NCBI GenBank assembly: GCA_021292165.1 | Contig: CM037877.1 | Location: 217,475,350-217,539,349 of the forward strand | From: Shinisaurus crocodilurus | Taxonomy: Eukaryota; Chordata; Lepidosauria; Squamata; Shinisauridae | Direction: 5' to 3' | DNA: 64,000 nt | Shown: piece after piece, positions 34,910-46,088 of the stretch | Layout of the letters: every line of letters starts with the position of its first letter | How positions within the stretch are numbered: position 1 is the first letter of the stretch | Position numbers and translations under genes: made by a program | The notes under the pieces: model-generated | Told to the model about the DNA's origin: nothing | Seen by the model: only the letters and a program-made list of their open reading frames with translations | Databases searched by the model: none

Positions 34910-35429
34910 ACTAAAGTATACGAGGACAGTATTACGCTGGCTGATGGTGTTTTTCTGTCATCTGCTTCCTAGAGCAATGGTCTAGAAGCCACAAAAAACT
35001 TCCAGCTACTGTAGCCATTTCTGGTCAGCCAACCTTCATGAATCACATTTAGGCATGATGGCCAGTGATGTAGTGGAGCTACGGCTTACAGGGTCGAAGC
35101 ATCAGGACATTTTGATCAGCAAGGATGATGACATCATCTGCCATCCCCATCAGACTTCTGTGTGAGCTTAGCTGCAATCCTCAACATAGCTGGGTGAAAA
35201 AATGGATGCTTCCAGCAGCAATATATTGCTTCGTGCTGTTTTTGTTGCAGTGAGAAGTATTTTGGGGTGGCCTCTTCATCTTGAGTGGTCATTTAAGGCC
35301 CATTAACTTTACAAAATACCTGCTCCAGATGGAGATAAAAACCATCACGACTACTTTGTAATCTTTGAGATAAGTGTTTCTCCCTGGTGCTGGGAAAAGA
35401 AGCTCCTGGAAAATCTTGAGCTAGTAGTC
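34910..35429. other. No gene seen
   Basis: Nothing recognisable. Confidence 0.4.
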
Positions 35430-35800
35430 TTGTGCTGTTTGGTGACATGTTGTGTCCCTCTCTTTCTCGTGCAGTCACAGGTCTCTCCAGCCAAATCCCC
35501 TGGCACCGCCCCACCTCCTCTCCCCAAATCACCAGTCGTTTGGTTGTTTCCCAGCTTTTGTGCAATTTCTTCTCCATTCTTAAAGGTCAAGATGCCTCTC
35601 CTAAGGCTTAGTTACTGGCAGTAAGAGCTTCAAGCTACAACAGGCTGGGTTGTGGGTGGGGTTTGTTTTTTTGTATTTTTGGCCCCATCTGTTTTGCCTT
35701 TGGCCCCTCCCCCTTTGCCTGTAGTTTCCCCACCACCACCGGAATGTGGCCTCTGCAAGCTTCTCTGAAACTGGATTTGGCTCACCTCTGGCACAGGAGC
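35430..35800 (+). repeat. Uncharacterised repeat, copy 1 (partner at 54960-55370)
   Basis: Shares with 54960-55370, in the same order: TTTCCCAGCTTTTGTGCA, TTACTGGCAGTAAGAGCTT, TTTTGCCTTTGGCCCCTCCC, GAATGTGGCCTCTGCAAG, CTTCTCTGAAACTGGATT. No terminal repeats located. Family not recognised. Confidence 0.6.
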
Positions 35801-36711
35801 AGCTTGTTGTAAGTGCATTTGGCCAAATGCGCTTACACATCTCCTGCAATCAGAAACCCTGAGGCAGGATTTGCAAGCACAGGAGCTGAGCCAGCATATT
35901 CAGCTGAACACATTTACAAGCCCTTATGGTGACCTTCCTGTTCAGTGCGCAACGGTCTTTGAGGTAGCCGGAAGCACGGGAATGCTTGGGGGCAGGACGT
36001 GCATGCTCACACAGTCTTTCCCCCACTTTGACTGTAGTCACGGTAAAGGTGAACACCTGCCTAGACCTCTATTGTGCCCTGTTTCCATCCTGATGTGTCT
36101 GGAGAAGAAATAAGAACTGTCATGCCTCATTTGTCCCTCATTTCCCCCCTTTCCTAGAGTAACAGAACTTAAAAGGCTGTGCCTGGAAATATTCCCCAAC
36201 TGCAACAAGTCAATGGGGCTTGTGTTTTAATTGACCTTCCCCCATGCTATCAGCATTCAAACATTTAAGAAATGAAAAGCTTGATGATGTTAACATTCCT
36301 AATTACATGCAGGATAGTGAGTAGGTGCAACCACTTTAAAAGGGCATGCTAGTTTGATAAGCACGCCTGTAGTTCTTGCCTGTGAAATTAAAAAGCCTGG
36401 AAGAAAGAAGATCCTTCCTGAGGCACTCCAAAATGAAAAGTTTTGAGACCTCTTGGGTAGTCAGTTATAATTAGGATTAAGGTTTATTCGCTGCCATCAG
36501 TAAAGTACTTTTCAAAGTTAGATAAGCAAACAGACAGGTCCCTCCCCCAAGACATTTCCAGCCTAAAATGTTGACATAGATATACAACAAAGGGAATGGC
36601 AGGACTTTGTGTGACCAAGCCGGAAGTTCAACCCAGGTTGCCTAGGTCAAAGTCAACACTAGAACACTCTCTCACTGTTAGTTTTGATCTCAGGGACAGC
36701 AGTGTCTCTAA
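35801..36711. other. No gene seen
   Basis: About 0.9 kb without recognisable content. Confidence 0.4.
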
Positions 36712-37333
36712 TAGTGCTGTGCCAGAAAGAATTCCACTTTATTTCAACCATTCCCATTCAATTTGATAGAAAAGAAATTGCTTGGGGTGTGTGTGTTCAA
36801 ATGAGATGAAAGTTTTGGAGAAATTATCATGGGTGGGGTTTGGGGTTCTTGTATTTACCTTTCTTATGAAGTGGCCAAGGGATGTGCTTAAGAGTGTCGT
36901 GCCTTTCATTGTACAAGCATCTCTCTGGCAGCCTCCCCAGCTTCTTGCATTTCAATTAAATCCCAGGGGAAGGGAAGAAAATTGTGAGGTAGCTCCTCCC
37001 CTATGGGTTTTTTTCACATCAGGAAGTGTGGGCAGCCAGGGAGGCTGCAGAGTGTTGGAGAGATGTATAATAGAAAGAAAGATCACACACAGTACCCCCT
37101 GCCATCCCACAATGATCATGTAAGCTCAAAAACACCACCAAAATGGTTGCAGTGCAAAAACAAAAACTCTTAGGAAGAAAGGAAGAAGCTGTGCGTTACG
37201 ACCACTGTTAATGGTGAGCCCAACTCTGAGAAACTGTTGGAGAATTTATCCTCTTCTTGGAGAAATCTGGTGAAAATGTCCCCTCAATTTCTCTGCCCAC
37301 AAATATGGTGGAGAATTTTGAGAGGCCATTATA
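36712..37333. mobile_element. TAG-GCTGTGC hAT-like element, copy 2
   Basis: Left end TAGTGCTGTGCC. Interior homologous to 41170-42032 (CTTATGAAGTGGCCAAGG; GGTGAGCCCAACTCTGAG; AAACTGTTGGAGAATTT). It stops at GAGAGGCCATTA, short of the terminal sequence, so the right end is lost. A 113-codon frame inside is not meaningful. Confidence 0.65.
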
Positions 37334-37379
37334 GTATCAAAGATTCAGGTCACAAGGCCTTAGTCAAGAAACATTTACA

Positions 37380-37465
37380 GTGCAAAGTTATACTCAGAAG
37401 TAAGTCCCACTGAGTTCAATGGGGCTAACTCCCAGGTAAATGGCCATAGGATTGCTCTGTTAAGC
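37380..37465. repeat. Dispersed GCAATCCTAT palindrome copy
   Basis: ACTCAGAAGTAAGTCCCACT, GAGTTCAATGGGGCTAACTC, CATAGGATTGCTCTG. One of the better preserved copies. Confidence 0.7.
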
Positions 37466-38527
37466 AAGTTGTGTGTGGGTTTTTTTGTTCCTGTTTCTTG
37501 TTTTTTTAGAAAAAGTGGGTTCCCCCTCTCAATCAATAAAAATTATCTGTGGCACCAGGATCCAAATGGTTTCCGTTCTAAGTAAAATGTTCAGTCCTAA
37601 ATAAAAGGACTTGATTTATTCATGGGGTTGGGGTTGGAATTTGGGTAGTCTTTCAGCAGAGGCAGATGGGGGGGGGGAGAAATTAGATTCAATAACTTCA
37701 TACTGAAGTCTTTTAGAATATTGATGAGATGTATGCACTATAAAGCAGCTCCCCTTCATTGTCATGGTAAAGCAAGACTTTATGCATCTTTTTAAATAGC
37801 TGGCTGCTTTTTTGAATTTGTTTCTTTTGCAAATATGACTCCTGGGAGTCAGCAACTTTGAACATTCATGATGCGATGAACCGCACAAAGCGTTCTCTTA
37901 CTGACACCGCTTTGATCCCCAAGCTACTGGGTAAGACAAAATCTCACCGTTGCTGTCTAGAATGTCAGAATCCAAATGAAATTAAAATGGTGATGACGCA
38001 AGGTGCACCAATGAAAGCAAATTGATGCCTGTGAAAAAAGTATGGAATCATATCTCAGGTGCAGGAAAGTAGAGGCTTCAGCTGCTACTATCAAAGTTAC
38101 TATAAATTGTCATTATGGCCCTCTTATGCCTCATAAGAAACAAATCATATCAATGAAGTTGTGTGTTTACTGCATATTTAAAAGAATAAAAATAAAGGCA
38201 CAATCCTATGCTATGCTGGCTGGGGAATGCTTTGCTCTTTCAGCTCAAGCATGCATATTATATGATGGAGCCAAAGAAGCTTGAGATTATGAAAGTGATT
38301 GCTATGCAACAGGGGTGCACAACTTTTTCGGCCCCAAGATGTCTGCTGGGCCCCATGCCATGCCAGGGGTGGCATGCCCCCCCCACATACAACTCACATA
38401 CAATTAATGCATAGTCTCCAATTGACCCCAACATGCCAGGACCTTCACAAAAACCTGTAAGCCATCACAGCTTCTCACTTTGCCATGCAGAGTCCCGAAT
38501 TCCCCTACCTCCCGCAACTGCAAGCTA
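37466..38527. other. No gene seen
   Basis: At 38197-38260 there is a short match to the GGCACAATCCTATG repeat end. From 38309 the sequence CAGGGGTGCACAAC looks like a hAT left end, but I could not find its partner. Confidence 0.4.
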
Positions 38528-38606
38528 CTTAAAGGGGCCATGGGCAAAATTGCAGCTAAGCTTGCAGTTTTAGCTTAGCTGCAATTTTGCCCACGGCCCC
38601 TTTAAG
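38528..38606. repeat. 35-bp near-perfect hairpin, 9-base loop
   Basis: Arms 38528-38562 and 38572-38606 pair with a single mismatch (GGGCCATGGGC against GCCCACGGCCC). Core of the arm: GCAAAATTGCAGCTAAGCT. Possibly a transposon core; the fold is also pre-miRNA-sized. No duplication of flanks seen. Confidence 0.85.
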
Positions 38607-39086
38607 ATAGCTCTGCTTAGGCTCCAACAGCTGCAGGAAGCAGGGCGGGCCAGGCAAGGATGTGTGCGTGCATGTGCATGCTCTACCTGCTGCCTGTGCA
38701 TGCTCTACCTGCTGCCTGTGCTACACATTGCTGTGGGAAAGGAATTAGCTGGGTGAAAGCCTAGACCGACGGAGAGGTGATTGAGGGAATTTATAACATG
38801 ATTCCTATCTTTATATTGCCAAAGATTTTATTTCCTAACATAGCTGACTCTTTGCCTATAACAGGTGAGTTTACAATGTCAGAAGGAAACGCAAGAAACT
38901 TCCCCTTCTCTCTGAAGCTCCATGTTTGGGGGTGGGGGTGTGGGGGGTGTGGGGGCGTAAGCTTCACCTGTTGAATTTGTGCCAATCCTGACCATTTAAA
39001 ACAAAAAGAGATTGTCCTGCAATCACTGACACACACCCCTCTGAAAAACACCAGATATCAACAATTAAGGGTTTAACCCTAGCCCT
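38607..39086. other. No gene seen
   Basis: A tandem duplication GCATGCTCTACCTGCTGCCTGT occurs at about 38686-38720 (unit split across two copies). G-rich run at 38926-38955. Confidence 0.45.
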
Positions 39087-39353
39087 GGGGTCTCCAGTGT
39101 GGTGTCCATGGGCACCAGTGTTCTCACAGACACCTCTCTTAGTGCCTCCTAGGATCCCTGCACCTCCTTGCTGTTTTAGATTTGTTTTAATTAAACAAAT
39201 TAACCAGTTGCAAAGCAAAGTGCTGACCTCCGCTGCTATCTTCATTTCCATGAATGCCTCTGGGCCCTGCATGAATGCCTCTGGGCCCCAGAGGAACATT
39301 AGAAAATACAATTGGTGGCTGCAGCCCAGCACTTCATTTTGAAGTATGCCCAG

Positions 39354-39393
39354 CCTTTTTCTGTACATACTTTTCTGTATGTACAGAAAAAAG
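39354..39393. repeat. Short perfect hairpin
   Basis: CCTTTTTCTGTACATAC and TGTATGTACAGAAAAAAGG are inverted copies with one extra T in one arm and a loop of about 4 bases. Confidence 0.75.
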
Positions 39394-39485
39394 GTAAGCT
39401 GGGGGGCCGTGGGGCTGGGTGTGTGTGAAGGATGATGTTTTGTTTATGTTTTGTGTGTGAGAGCTCATTGATGTGTTTGTTTTTG

Positions 39486-39510
39486 CGCGCGCGTGTGTGT
39501 GTGTGTGTTT
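39486..39510. repeat. (CG)n(TG)n tract
   Basis: GCGCGCGC followed by about 8 GT units; another alternating purine-pyrimidine run. Confidence 0.85.
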
Positions 39511-39668
39511 GTTGATGTGGGTGTGTATTTGCATGTGTCTCTGTCTCTCTGTGTTTATGTTTCTCTGAGCATTACCAGTTTGCCTTCAATTAAATGTGTG
39601 TTTTGTTGGGAGGAATATGTGATTCGGTATTTGGGACTTAGACCCCACCTCCACCTTCTACTCCAAGG

Positions 39669-39804
39669 CAATCCAATCCAACCTTGGGTCCCCAGATGTT
39701 GCTGGCCTACAGCTCCCAGCATACCCAGCCATCATGGCTAATGGCAAGGGATTCTGGGAGCTGTAGTCCAGCAACATCTGGGGACCCAAGGTTGGAGAGC
39801 CCTG
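39669..39804. mobile_element. hAT hairpin MITE (CTCCAACCTTGG family), no TSD left
   Basis: CCAACCTTGGGTCCCCAGAT ... ATCTGGGGACCCAAGGTTGG, arms about 45 bp. Flanks TCCAAGG and TAGTTTCT do not match, so the duplication has decayed or the left end is altered. Confidence 0.75.
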
Positions 39805-40099
39805 TAGTTTCTTGGCCATGCTCCTTGTCCCTGAGCTTCATCAGTTTGCCTTCTGTGAAATGGGTGATGGAACATAAAACGGTGGGATCAAAGGGTGGTT
39901 TTGTGTTTTGGAGATCCGCCTGCGCCTTGTACTTAGGTTGTTGGGAAAGTTACTTTTCTTTTAGCCTCACTGTTTTTTCTTCTTGTGGGAAATGGGTGTT
40001 TTGTGACTTGCCACACCCACCATGGCAGCCATTTTGTGAGAGTGCCTACAGCACTCTCTCAAAATGTGCCCACCAACCCCAAAACATTGGGGACTCCTG

Positions 40100-40235
40100 T
40101 CAGAATACATTATTGGTGTTGGATTGAAAGGAAGTAGAAGGTAAAGGAAATTTAGAAGGGGGCGAGTGCAAAATATTTGAAAAACTGTGACCTACAGGCT
40201 TAGCTTTTAACCTCTGTGTGCACTTTGAATCATTA
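40100..40235. other. Spacer
   Basis: Short unannotated segment. Confidence 0.3.
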
Positions 40236-40326
40236 AGGCTGCAATCCTATGTACACTTTCCCATGAATAGTCCCACTGAGTTCAATAGGACTTACTTCTG
40301 AGTAGACATGCACAGAAATGTGCTGT
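40236..40326. repeat. Dispersed GCAATCCTAT palindrome copy
   Basis: GGCTGCAATCCTATGTACAC, TCCCACTGAGTTCAATAGG, ACTTACTTCTGAGTAGACAT. Confidence 0.72.
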
Positions 40327-41161
40327 TTATTATTTCTATCTCCTGTCAGAGCTAACAGGCCTGATCTTTTTGTGTGTGAATCATTAAAGCCTAACCTTGA
40401 ATTTGAAGTGTATGACTCGCTAGAGACCTTTGATATACAAAGAAAGGTTTAATTACTTTACATTAGCTAAAAGGTACTTAGGGCAGAAACAATGACAGAT
40501 AGCTTGAAAGGGAATTAACTTAGTATTTTTGGATAAGTTCAGCATTAACTACATGATTCCAGGACTTTAGATATTCTCCTTTAAGCCTCTCAATTGACAT
40601 AAAAGAAATAGTATCTTTATGAGTCCTTTGACTAGACTAGAATCAAGTTAATGCAATACCTGTGACATTGCCCTGTAACAAGCTTGGAAATCAGTCATAA
40701 CGCCAGCCAATTAGGGATATTTGGCTTCTTTGTACATTTTGTGAAGATTAATTTTGCCTTGATTTTGAGCGTGGAATGGAATTCATGGCCTTAAGCATTA
40801 GCAAAGCATCTACTCCTCCCCAGCAATCATCTCTTCTAGCTCTCCCAAGAGATAGTCATCAGTGTTTTCCTCTGTGCACCTTTATTTCCATCGTGATGGA
40901 GAATTTGTGCATCTCAGAGTGGCACAGCCCACAGGATATAAGTTGTCCATATGTGATCAAAGTGAATACCCCTGATATCACCTGATACCCCTTTCCCAAG
41001 GCAAGACTTTATTTAAAGGGGAAAGTCAGGGGGGGGGGCTGTCAGGTTAAACTTTTCAAGAGTTCCTTTCAAATGGGGAAAAAAAAACCTCTTGCAGTTT
41101 TCTGAGTGTTTGATAGGAATGTGCAAAAAGTCTGATTGATCCAGAGGGTAAGCTGAATGGG
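40327..41161. other. No gene seen
   Basis: Nothing recognisable; G9 run at 41029-41038. Confidence 0.4.
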
Positions 41162-41169
41162 GCTTGAAG

Positions 41170-41505
41170 TAGTGCTGTGCCGAAAATTTGAAAAGAAATT
41201 ACGGTACTTTCAAAAAGAAATCCAAAGCAGAAGAAAATTTCAGAGAAATTCTCATGGGCTGAGTTTTGGGTTCGCATGCTTATCTTATCTATGAGGTGAC
41301 CAAGGAGTGTGTGTGACTGTCCTGTCTTTCATTGTACAGTCATCTCTGGCAGTGTGTAGCCTCCTCAGCTCCCTACATTTCAATTAAAGTGCAGGGGAAG
41401 ACATCATGAGGTAATTCCTCCCATAGGACTTTTTCAGTTCAGGAAGAGCAGGCAGCCTGGGAGGCTATGGAGTGATGGAGAGAAGTGTAATAGAAAGAAA
41501 GAAAG

Positions 41506-41540
<35 letters not shown>

Positions 41541-42032
41541 GAAAACACACACACACACGCAGCACCCTTGGTCACCTCACAGTGATTAATCTCAAAAACA
41601 CTACCAAAATTAATTCAAAATAAGCTATAAAATGCCCTGAGAATGAGGCAGAAAAAATGGAAGCCTCTTTAATGCAGGAAGAAAACTTTCAGGAAATTGG
41701 AGGACAGATTTTGGCACAGCATTAGCTTCACCTCCTCCCTGGAGCTGGATACAACTCTGGCCCCCTCACACCTGCACTGTGGAGGATGCAAAATGGAGGC
41801 TAGGCTGGCAGCACAGTTGATGCTGTTGCCATTTGCAGTGGCAATGAAAAAAATATATATCTTAGGAGAGAAGAAAGCTGTGCTACAACCCCTGCCAATG
41901 GTGAGCCCTGTCTGTAAGAAACTGTTGGAGAATTTCTCTTTCCCCTGGAGAAATTTGGTGAAATTGTTCCCCTATTTTCTCTGGCCACAACTAAGGTGGA
42001 GAATTTTGAAAGGCCATTTGCACACAGCTCTA
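41170..42032. mobile_element. TAG-GCTGTGC hAT-like element, copy 3, complete
   Basis: 863 bp, TAGTGCTGTGCCGAAA ... TTTGCACACAGCTCTA. Flanks GCTTGAAG (41162-41169) and GCTTGAAC (42033-42040) match at 7 of 8, which supports hAT. An (AAAG)n(CA)n microsatellite (41492-41560) has expanded inside. No transposase ORF. Copies 1 and 2 lack the right end. Confidence 0.8.
41492..41560. repeat. (AAAG)n(AC)n microsatellite
   Basis: About 12 AAAG units then about 8 AC units, inside the hAT copy; copies 1 and 2 have only 2-3 AAAG units at the same place. Confidence 0.92.
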
Positions 42033-42040
42033 GCTTGAAC

Positions 42041-42293
42041 ATCATTTGTTTATTTAGAACCAAGTGCCATTGTGTCCAGTATGGCTGACTGCGCCCAAGT
42101 GAGTGTACCTAGGATTGCAGCTTCACTTTATGTTAGAGCATGGATAGAGGGAGCTCTTGCTCCCATATGAACCCACCTGTTTTCTTAGAGCTTCCTAAGA
42201 AGGATCCTATGCAGGATGTCCTTGCATTCAAAGATGAGGACAGTGCATTGAGTGAACAGAGATAGGGTCTCTTCTGTGGTGGTAGAATACACT
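42041..42293. other. Spacer with an old palindrome fragment
   Basis: AGTGTACCTAGGATTGCAGC at about 42101-42120 belongs to the GCAATCCTAT family. Confidence 0.4.
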
Positions 42294-42301
42294 CCTTAGA
42301 G

Positions 42302-42569
42302 CAGGGATGGACAATTTCCAGGGCCCCGAGGACCATTTCCCCTGCCAGAACCCACCCTTGCTCCCTGCTACCATTGGACTGCTGAATTTGCCACTGAAAT
42401 TTGGTGGTGTGGCAGTACAGCAGCAAATAAAGGCTGGTTTTTCTTTAAAACTGGCCCTTTTTTTGCTATTGTGATGCCGAATTTCAGCAGTAAACTCCTA
42501 CTTTTTTGGTGGTGGCAATGGGTGCAGGGAGAGCTGCAAAATGTGGGGCCTGCATGTTGCCCACCCCTG
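42302..42569. mobile_element. hAT element, 268 bp, TSD 7 of 8
   Basis: CAGGGATGGACAATTTCC ... GTTGCCCACCCCTG, flanked by CCTTAGAG (42294-42301) and CCCTAGAG (42570-42577). Interior palindromic (CTGAATTTGCCACTGAAATT against GAATTTCAGCAG). Related to 26018 and 33449. Confidence 0.82.
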
Positions 42570-42747
42570 CCCTAGAGACACTCACATGACACCTACAATG
42601 TTGACTTCTATGTGCCAGTTGAATACTATTTTATCTGCTCTAATTTGTAATGTGTGGATCCCCCTTAACATGTGAAGGAGGCTCATTATGTATATTACTT
42701 TGGCACATTTGTCTCCTACCCTTCCTCCAAGGAGCTCAATGCAGATT

Positions 42748-42880
42748 TGATGGTATTGCTCCATTTTATCCTTATCCTACCCTGTGAGGTAGTTCAGCAG
42801 AGAGACAGTGAAATGCCCATGGCCAAGTGAACTTTATAACTGAACAGGGGTTCGCACCAAATGCTCCCTGGTCCAAGTTC
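42748..42880 (-). repeat. Old tRNA-derived SINE remnant
   Basis: CTCCATTTTATCCTTATCC, CCTGTGAGGTAG and GGGGTTCGCACC are the reverse complement of SINE core and B-box-like sequence, heavily decayed. Confidence 0.4.
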
Positions 42881-43600
42881 AGCCTTCTGAAGAACACCAG
42901 CTCTCCTGAAAATTAACCATGCTTCTGAAAAAGTGATGATCAGTTTGAAACATGGCATAATGATGCTGTTGAAAGTCCACATGATTCAAATAGTTGATAG
43001 AAATATCTGGATAGGGAAACCAAAGCAGCTGAAAACATGGACGAATCGGAAAATGCACAAGTAGTTTCTGTTCACCGTTAGATAACAGCAAACCAAACTA
43101 TGGATGAAGAATGCTCCATTGACCTTTTTTAAAAAAAAGACTCAAGGGCACAGGGTGGAGAGTACACAGAATGATTTCCCATAATCCTGACAATATAGTG
43201 TTCTCCTTCAGAGAGCTACAGTGACATTAAGTGCCGCATGAGCGTTGCTTAATGTTCAGACGCCATTGATTCCTTTGCCACCAGCTGCTTGTGTACTTGC
43301 TTGTTAGCAACAACATTCATGTCACAAAACATCACTGTTCCTTTTAAGCTATGATAAAAATACACCGTGAAGCTTACATGAAAGTTAAGCCTGACCTTTG
43401 GTCACAGAACGCCTTCCTCCACCCTGCAGCTTACTGGTTTTCAAGTTGTGACAGAAGCATCAATGCTTTGGTAATGGATTATCTCTACAATTGGGGGCAT
43501 TTGAAAAAGAAAAGAAGATGACAGAACTCGAATTAATTTTTCAGCAAGTCACACCATTGGCTTGTACAACCTTCCCTCCCACGGTCTTGATATCAATGTG
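42881..43600. other. No gene seen
   Basis: Nothing recognisable; A10 run at 43128-43137. Confidence 0.4.
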
Positions 43601-43837
43601 TTTATTTATTTATTATATTTATACCCCGCCTTTTTTCCTGCAAGGAACCCAAGGCGGCTTACATAATCGTCCTCCTCCTCCTCCTCTCCATTTTATCCTC
43701 ACAACAACCCTGTGAGGTAGGTTAGGCTGAGAGTCAGTGACTGGCCCAAAGTCACCCAGTGAGCTTCATGGCTGAGCAGGGACTAGAACCCGGATCTCCC
43801 AAGTCCCAGTCCAACACTCTCACCACTATGGCACACT
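43601..43837 (-). mobile_element. Sauria-type SINE
   Basis: (TTTA)n, TTTATACCCCGCCTTTTTTC, AAGGCGGCTTACATAATCG, an expanded (CTC)n run, and the tRNA-like head GAACCCGGATCTCCCAAG ... CACCACTATGGCACACT. Confidence 0.87.
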
Positions 43838-44027
43838 AATGCATATGACACTAAGACAGAAATTGGCTTATTGATGTTGTTGTTGGCTGGATTAGGTTAA
43901 AATGAGGCTCCATGGTGCAAGATCATCACCACAAACCAAGCTATGGCCTTGAGGCCTCAGAACCTTCTGCCATCATTCATGCCATGAATAAGGCTTTCTC
44001 CAATTTGCAGTACTTATTGGAGGAATG
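43838..44027. other. Spacer
   Basis: Short unannotated segment. Confidence 0.3.
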
Positions 44028-44614
44028 TGGTGTGGTATGGCTAGGAACAGAGCACATACTTTGCATGCAGACCATCCCAGATTCAGTCCCTGGCATCTCC
44101 ACGTAAGAATCCAGTCGCAGGGGTTGGGAAAGACCTCTACCTAGGGTGTGTCCTACTTTATTGAGGAGAACCCTCTCTATTTGATGGCATCCTCTGTCTG
44201 ATGGACATTCCAGTCCATGTCTGGTTTAAGGTTGAAGAACCATAAAGAGGCAGAGAGGGGCCTTGAAAGTGCCCATCAGCAGTTAGCACATGGAGAGCAG
44301 ATGGAGGAACACAGGTCATTTGGTCACAGTCTTCCCCACTATGGTTGGATGTATTATATTTCTATTTAAATTTGTGTAATCATTTCCAAATTTGCATCTT
44401 TCCCTATAAATTAGGAGATGCACATTTTATGCAAATTGGGGTGCATTTTGGCCCTCTTTTTGGGGTGATGAGTTTCTTCCTTTTTTTGGAAATGTGTAAG
44501 TGGCAACCCTACCTCTGACTGAGACCGTGGAGGGCCACTGCCAGTAAGAGTCTGCAATATTGGGCTAGATGGACTAATACTTCTACTCAGTATGAAGCAG
44601 CTTCCTGTGTGTCA
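44028..44614 (+). mobile_element. tRNA-Ala-derived SINE, split by a hAT element
   Basis: The head (ACTTTGCATGCAGACC, TTCAGTCCCTGGCATCTCCA) ends at 44141; the second half resumes at 44512 (GGAGGGCCACTGCCAGTAAG, GGGCTAGATGGACTAAT, CAGTATGAAGCAGCTTCC). The halves join into one SINE when 44142-44511 and one duplication are removed. Confidence 0.78.
44142..44511. mobile_element. TAGGGTGGCC hAT-like element, copy B, inside a SINE
   Basis: 370 bp, TAGGGTGTGTCCTAC ... GTGGCAACCCTA. Flanks CCTCTACC (44134-44141) and CCTCTGAC (44512-44519) match at 6 of 8. The interrupted SINE gives independent proof of the boundaries. Interior matches 5040-5536. Confidence 0.78.
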
Positions 44615-45059
44615 TGAGCTGTATCAGGGTCCAAGGAGATATGTAGGTCATTTGGGGAAGCTTCGACCCATGAGAGACTGAGTGCAGGGGTCAGTGCGCT
44701 GTTGCTCTCACACATCCGCAGAGTAGATATTGGGGGGGGGGGGAATCCAGCAAATACTTGGGACATTTTTTCTGTAGGTTTAGGGCAATCTCAGTGGCAG
44801 AACAATGTTTCTTTCTGTTGTGAGTGTACATCTTGTTGGATGCACACAGATCAACTATCATGGGGGCCTTTGTGGCTGGAAGGGAATAGGACAGGGTGAA
44901 AATATGTTATAATTTAATACATTCTGAAGGGCAAGGGCAAATCCTAGGCCTAGTTCAGGCTTGTTTGGATCTAAAATTAAAAGAGAATTTCAAAAAGATC
45001 TGAATGAAGATTTGTCCTTTTTCTCTTCCATTCTTCTCCTGCCCCTGCCTTCCCTATCA
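44615..45059. other. No gene seen
   Basis: Nothing recognisable; G11 run at 44731-44742. Confidence 0.4.
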
Positions 45060-45067
45060 GTATATAC

Positions 45068-45989
45068 CAGTGATGGCGAACCTATGGCACGGGTGCCACA
45101 GCTGGCACGCAGGGACCTCTCTGTGGGCACTCAAGCCATTGGTCACCAGATCGCGAAAAGACTGTCCCCTTCTGCAAAACACTAATGATTTTGTTCTTTC
45201 TCACAGTGTGGAACAGAATGATTTTATTCTAGAATTCCTGTTACAGAATTCTTTTCTACATTGTTATCACATTTAAAAGATTTTGAAGAATGATGCACAG
45301 AGCATGGCTTGGATGTAAAGCCCTAACAGCTGACCTGAGTGCTGCATGTGTTGCTCTCAAACTAACGGAGTATGAGCCAAGGTTTGACAAATTATCAGCA
45401 TGCATGCAATAGCAAAAATCACATTAATTGTGCAAAAGCATGCCCAATGCAAACTTTTACCTAATGCAGTGTTTGCAGTCCAAGACATAAAGTGTTTAAA
45501 ATGTGTTAAGCACGTTTAGTTTTCTTGTTTATCTTGCTCATCCTAGTACAGGTTGACTTTTACTTTTACTAATCCAACACCTGTAGAAGCAGGGAAAGGA
45601 CCCGGGGTAAAGCTTGCCCCATACAATTTCAGTCTGGCATATAATCATAATTACAAGTTGAGAATCCCTTATCCAAAAATACATGTGCCTAATTATTTAA
45701 AAAGTTTGTATAAATTCCCTTCAGGCGATGTGTACAATGTAGTACTATAATAATTTTTTGAGCTGATTTTTTTCCCAACAAAAAACTGTTTGTATCATTG
45801 AAAGCTCTGTTATTGTGTTTTTCTTTTAAGACAAAAGATGTTAATTAGTTTGGACAACTGTATGAGTTGTTTTTCTAAAACTAAAACCTCGGTATTCAGG
45901 TTTAATTGCAGTGTTGGCACTTTGAAATAAATAAGTTGGTTTTGTGTTGCAGTTTGGGCACTCGGGCTCAAAAAGGTTCGCCATCACTG
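45068..45989. mobile_element. hAT element, 922 bp, exact 8-bp TSD
   Basis: CAGTGATGGCGAACCTATGG ... AGGTTCGCCATCACTG, flanked by identical GTATATAC at 45060-45067 and 45990-45997. Subterminal GGCACGGGTGCCACAG and GCAGTTTGGGCACTCGGGC are characteristic of a hAT family I associate with several tetrapod lineages. The interior is AT-rich with no transposase frame, so it is an internally deleted or non-autonomous copy. Confidence 0.87.
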
Positions 45990-46088
45990 GTATATACTGT
46001 AAGCAACAGTATCTGTCTGTCTGTCCAAGGATAGAGATGGCAAAGTCAACAGATAAAAAGAGCAGCCAAAAATCATTAGAAAGATCTT

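Larger units (their letters stand above)
39087..40099. mobile_element. Candidate old hAT element, about 1 kb, with a nested MITE
   Basis: Left TGGGGTCTCCAGTGTGGTG and right CATTGGGGACTCCTG are roughly inverted. Interior ends GGGCACCAGTGTTCTC and GAGAGTGCCTACAGCACTC, AAAATGTGCCCACCAA also pair. No duplication remains, so this is tentative. A hAT MITE (39669-39804) and a hairpin (39354-39393) lie inside. Confidence 0.4.
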
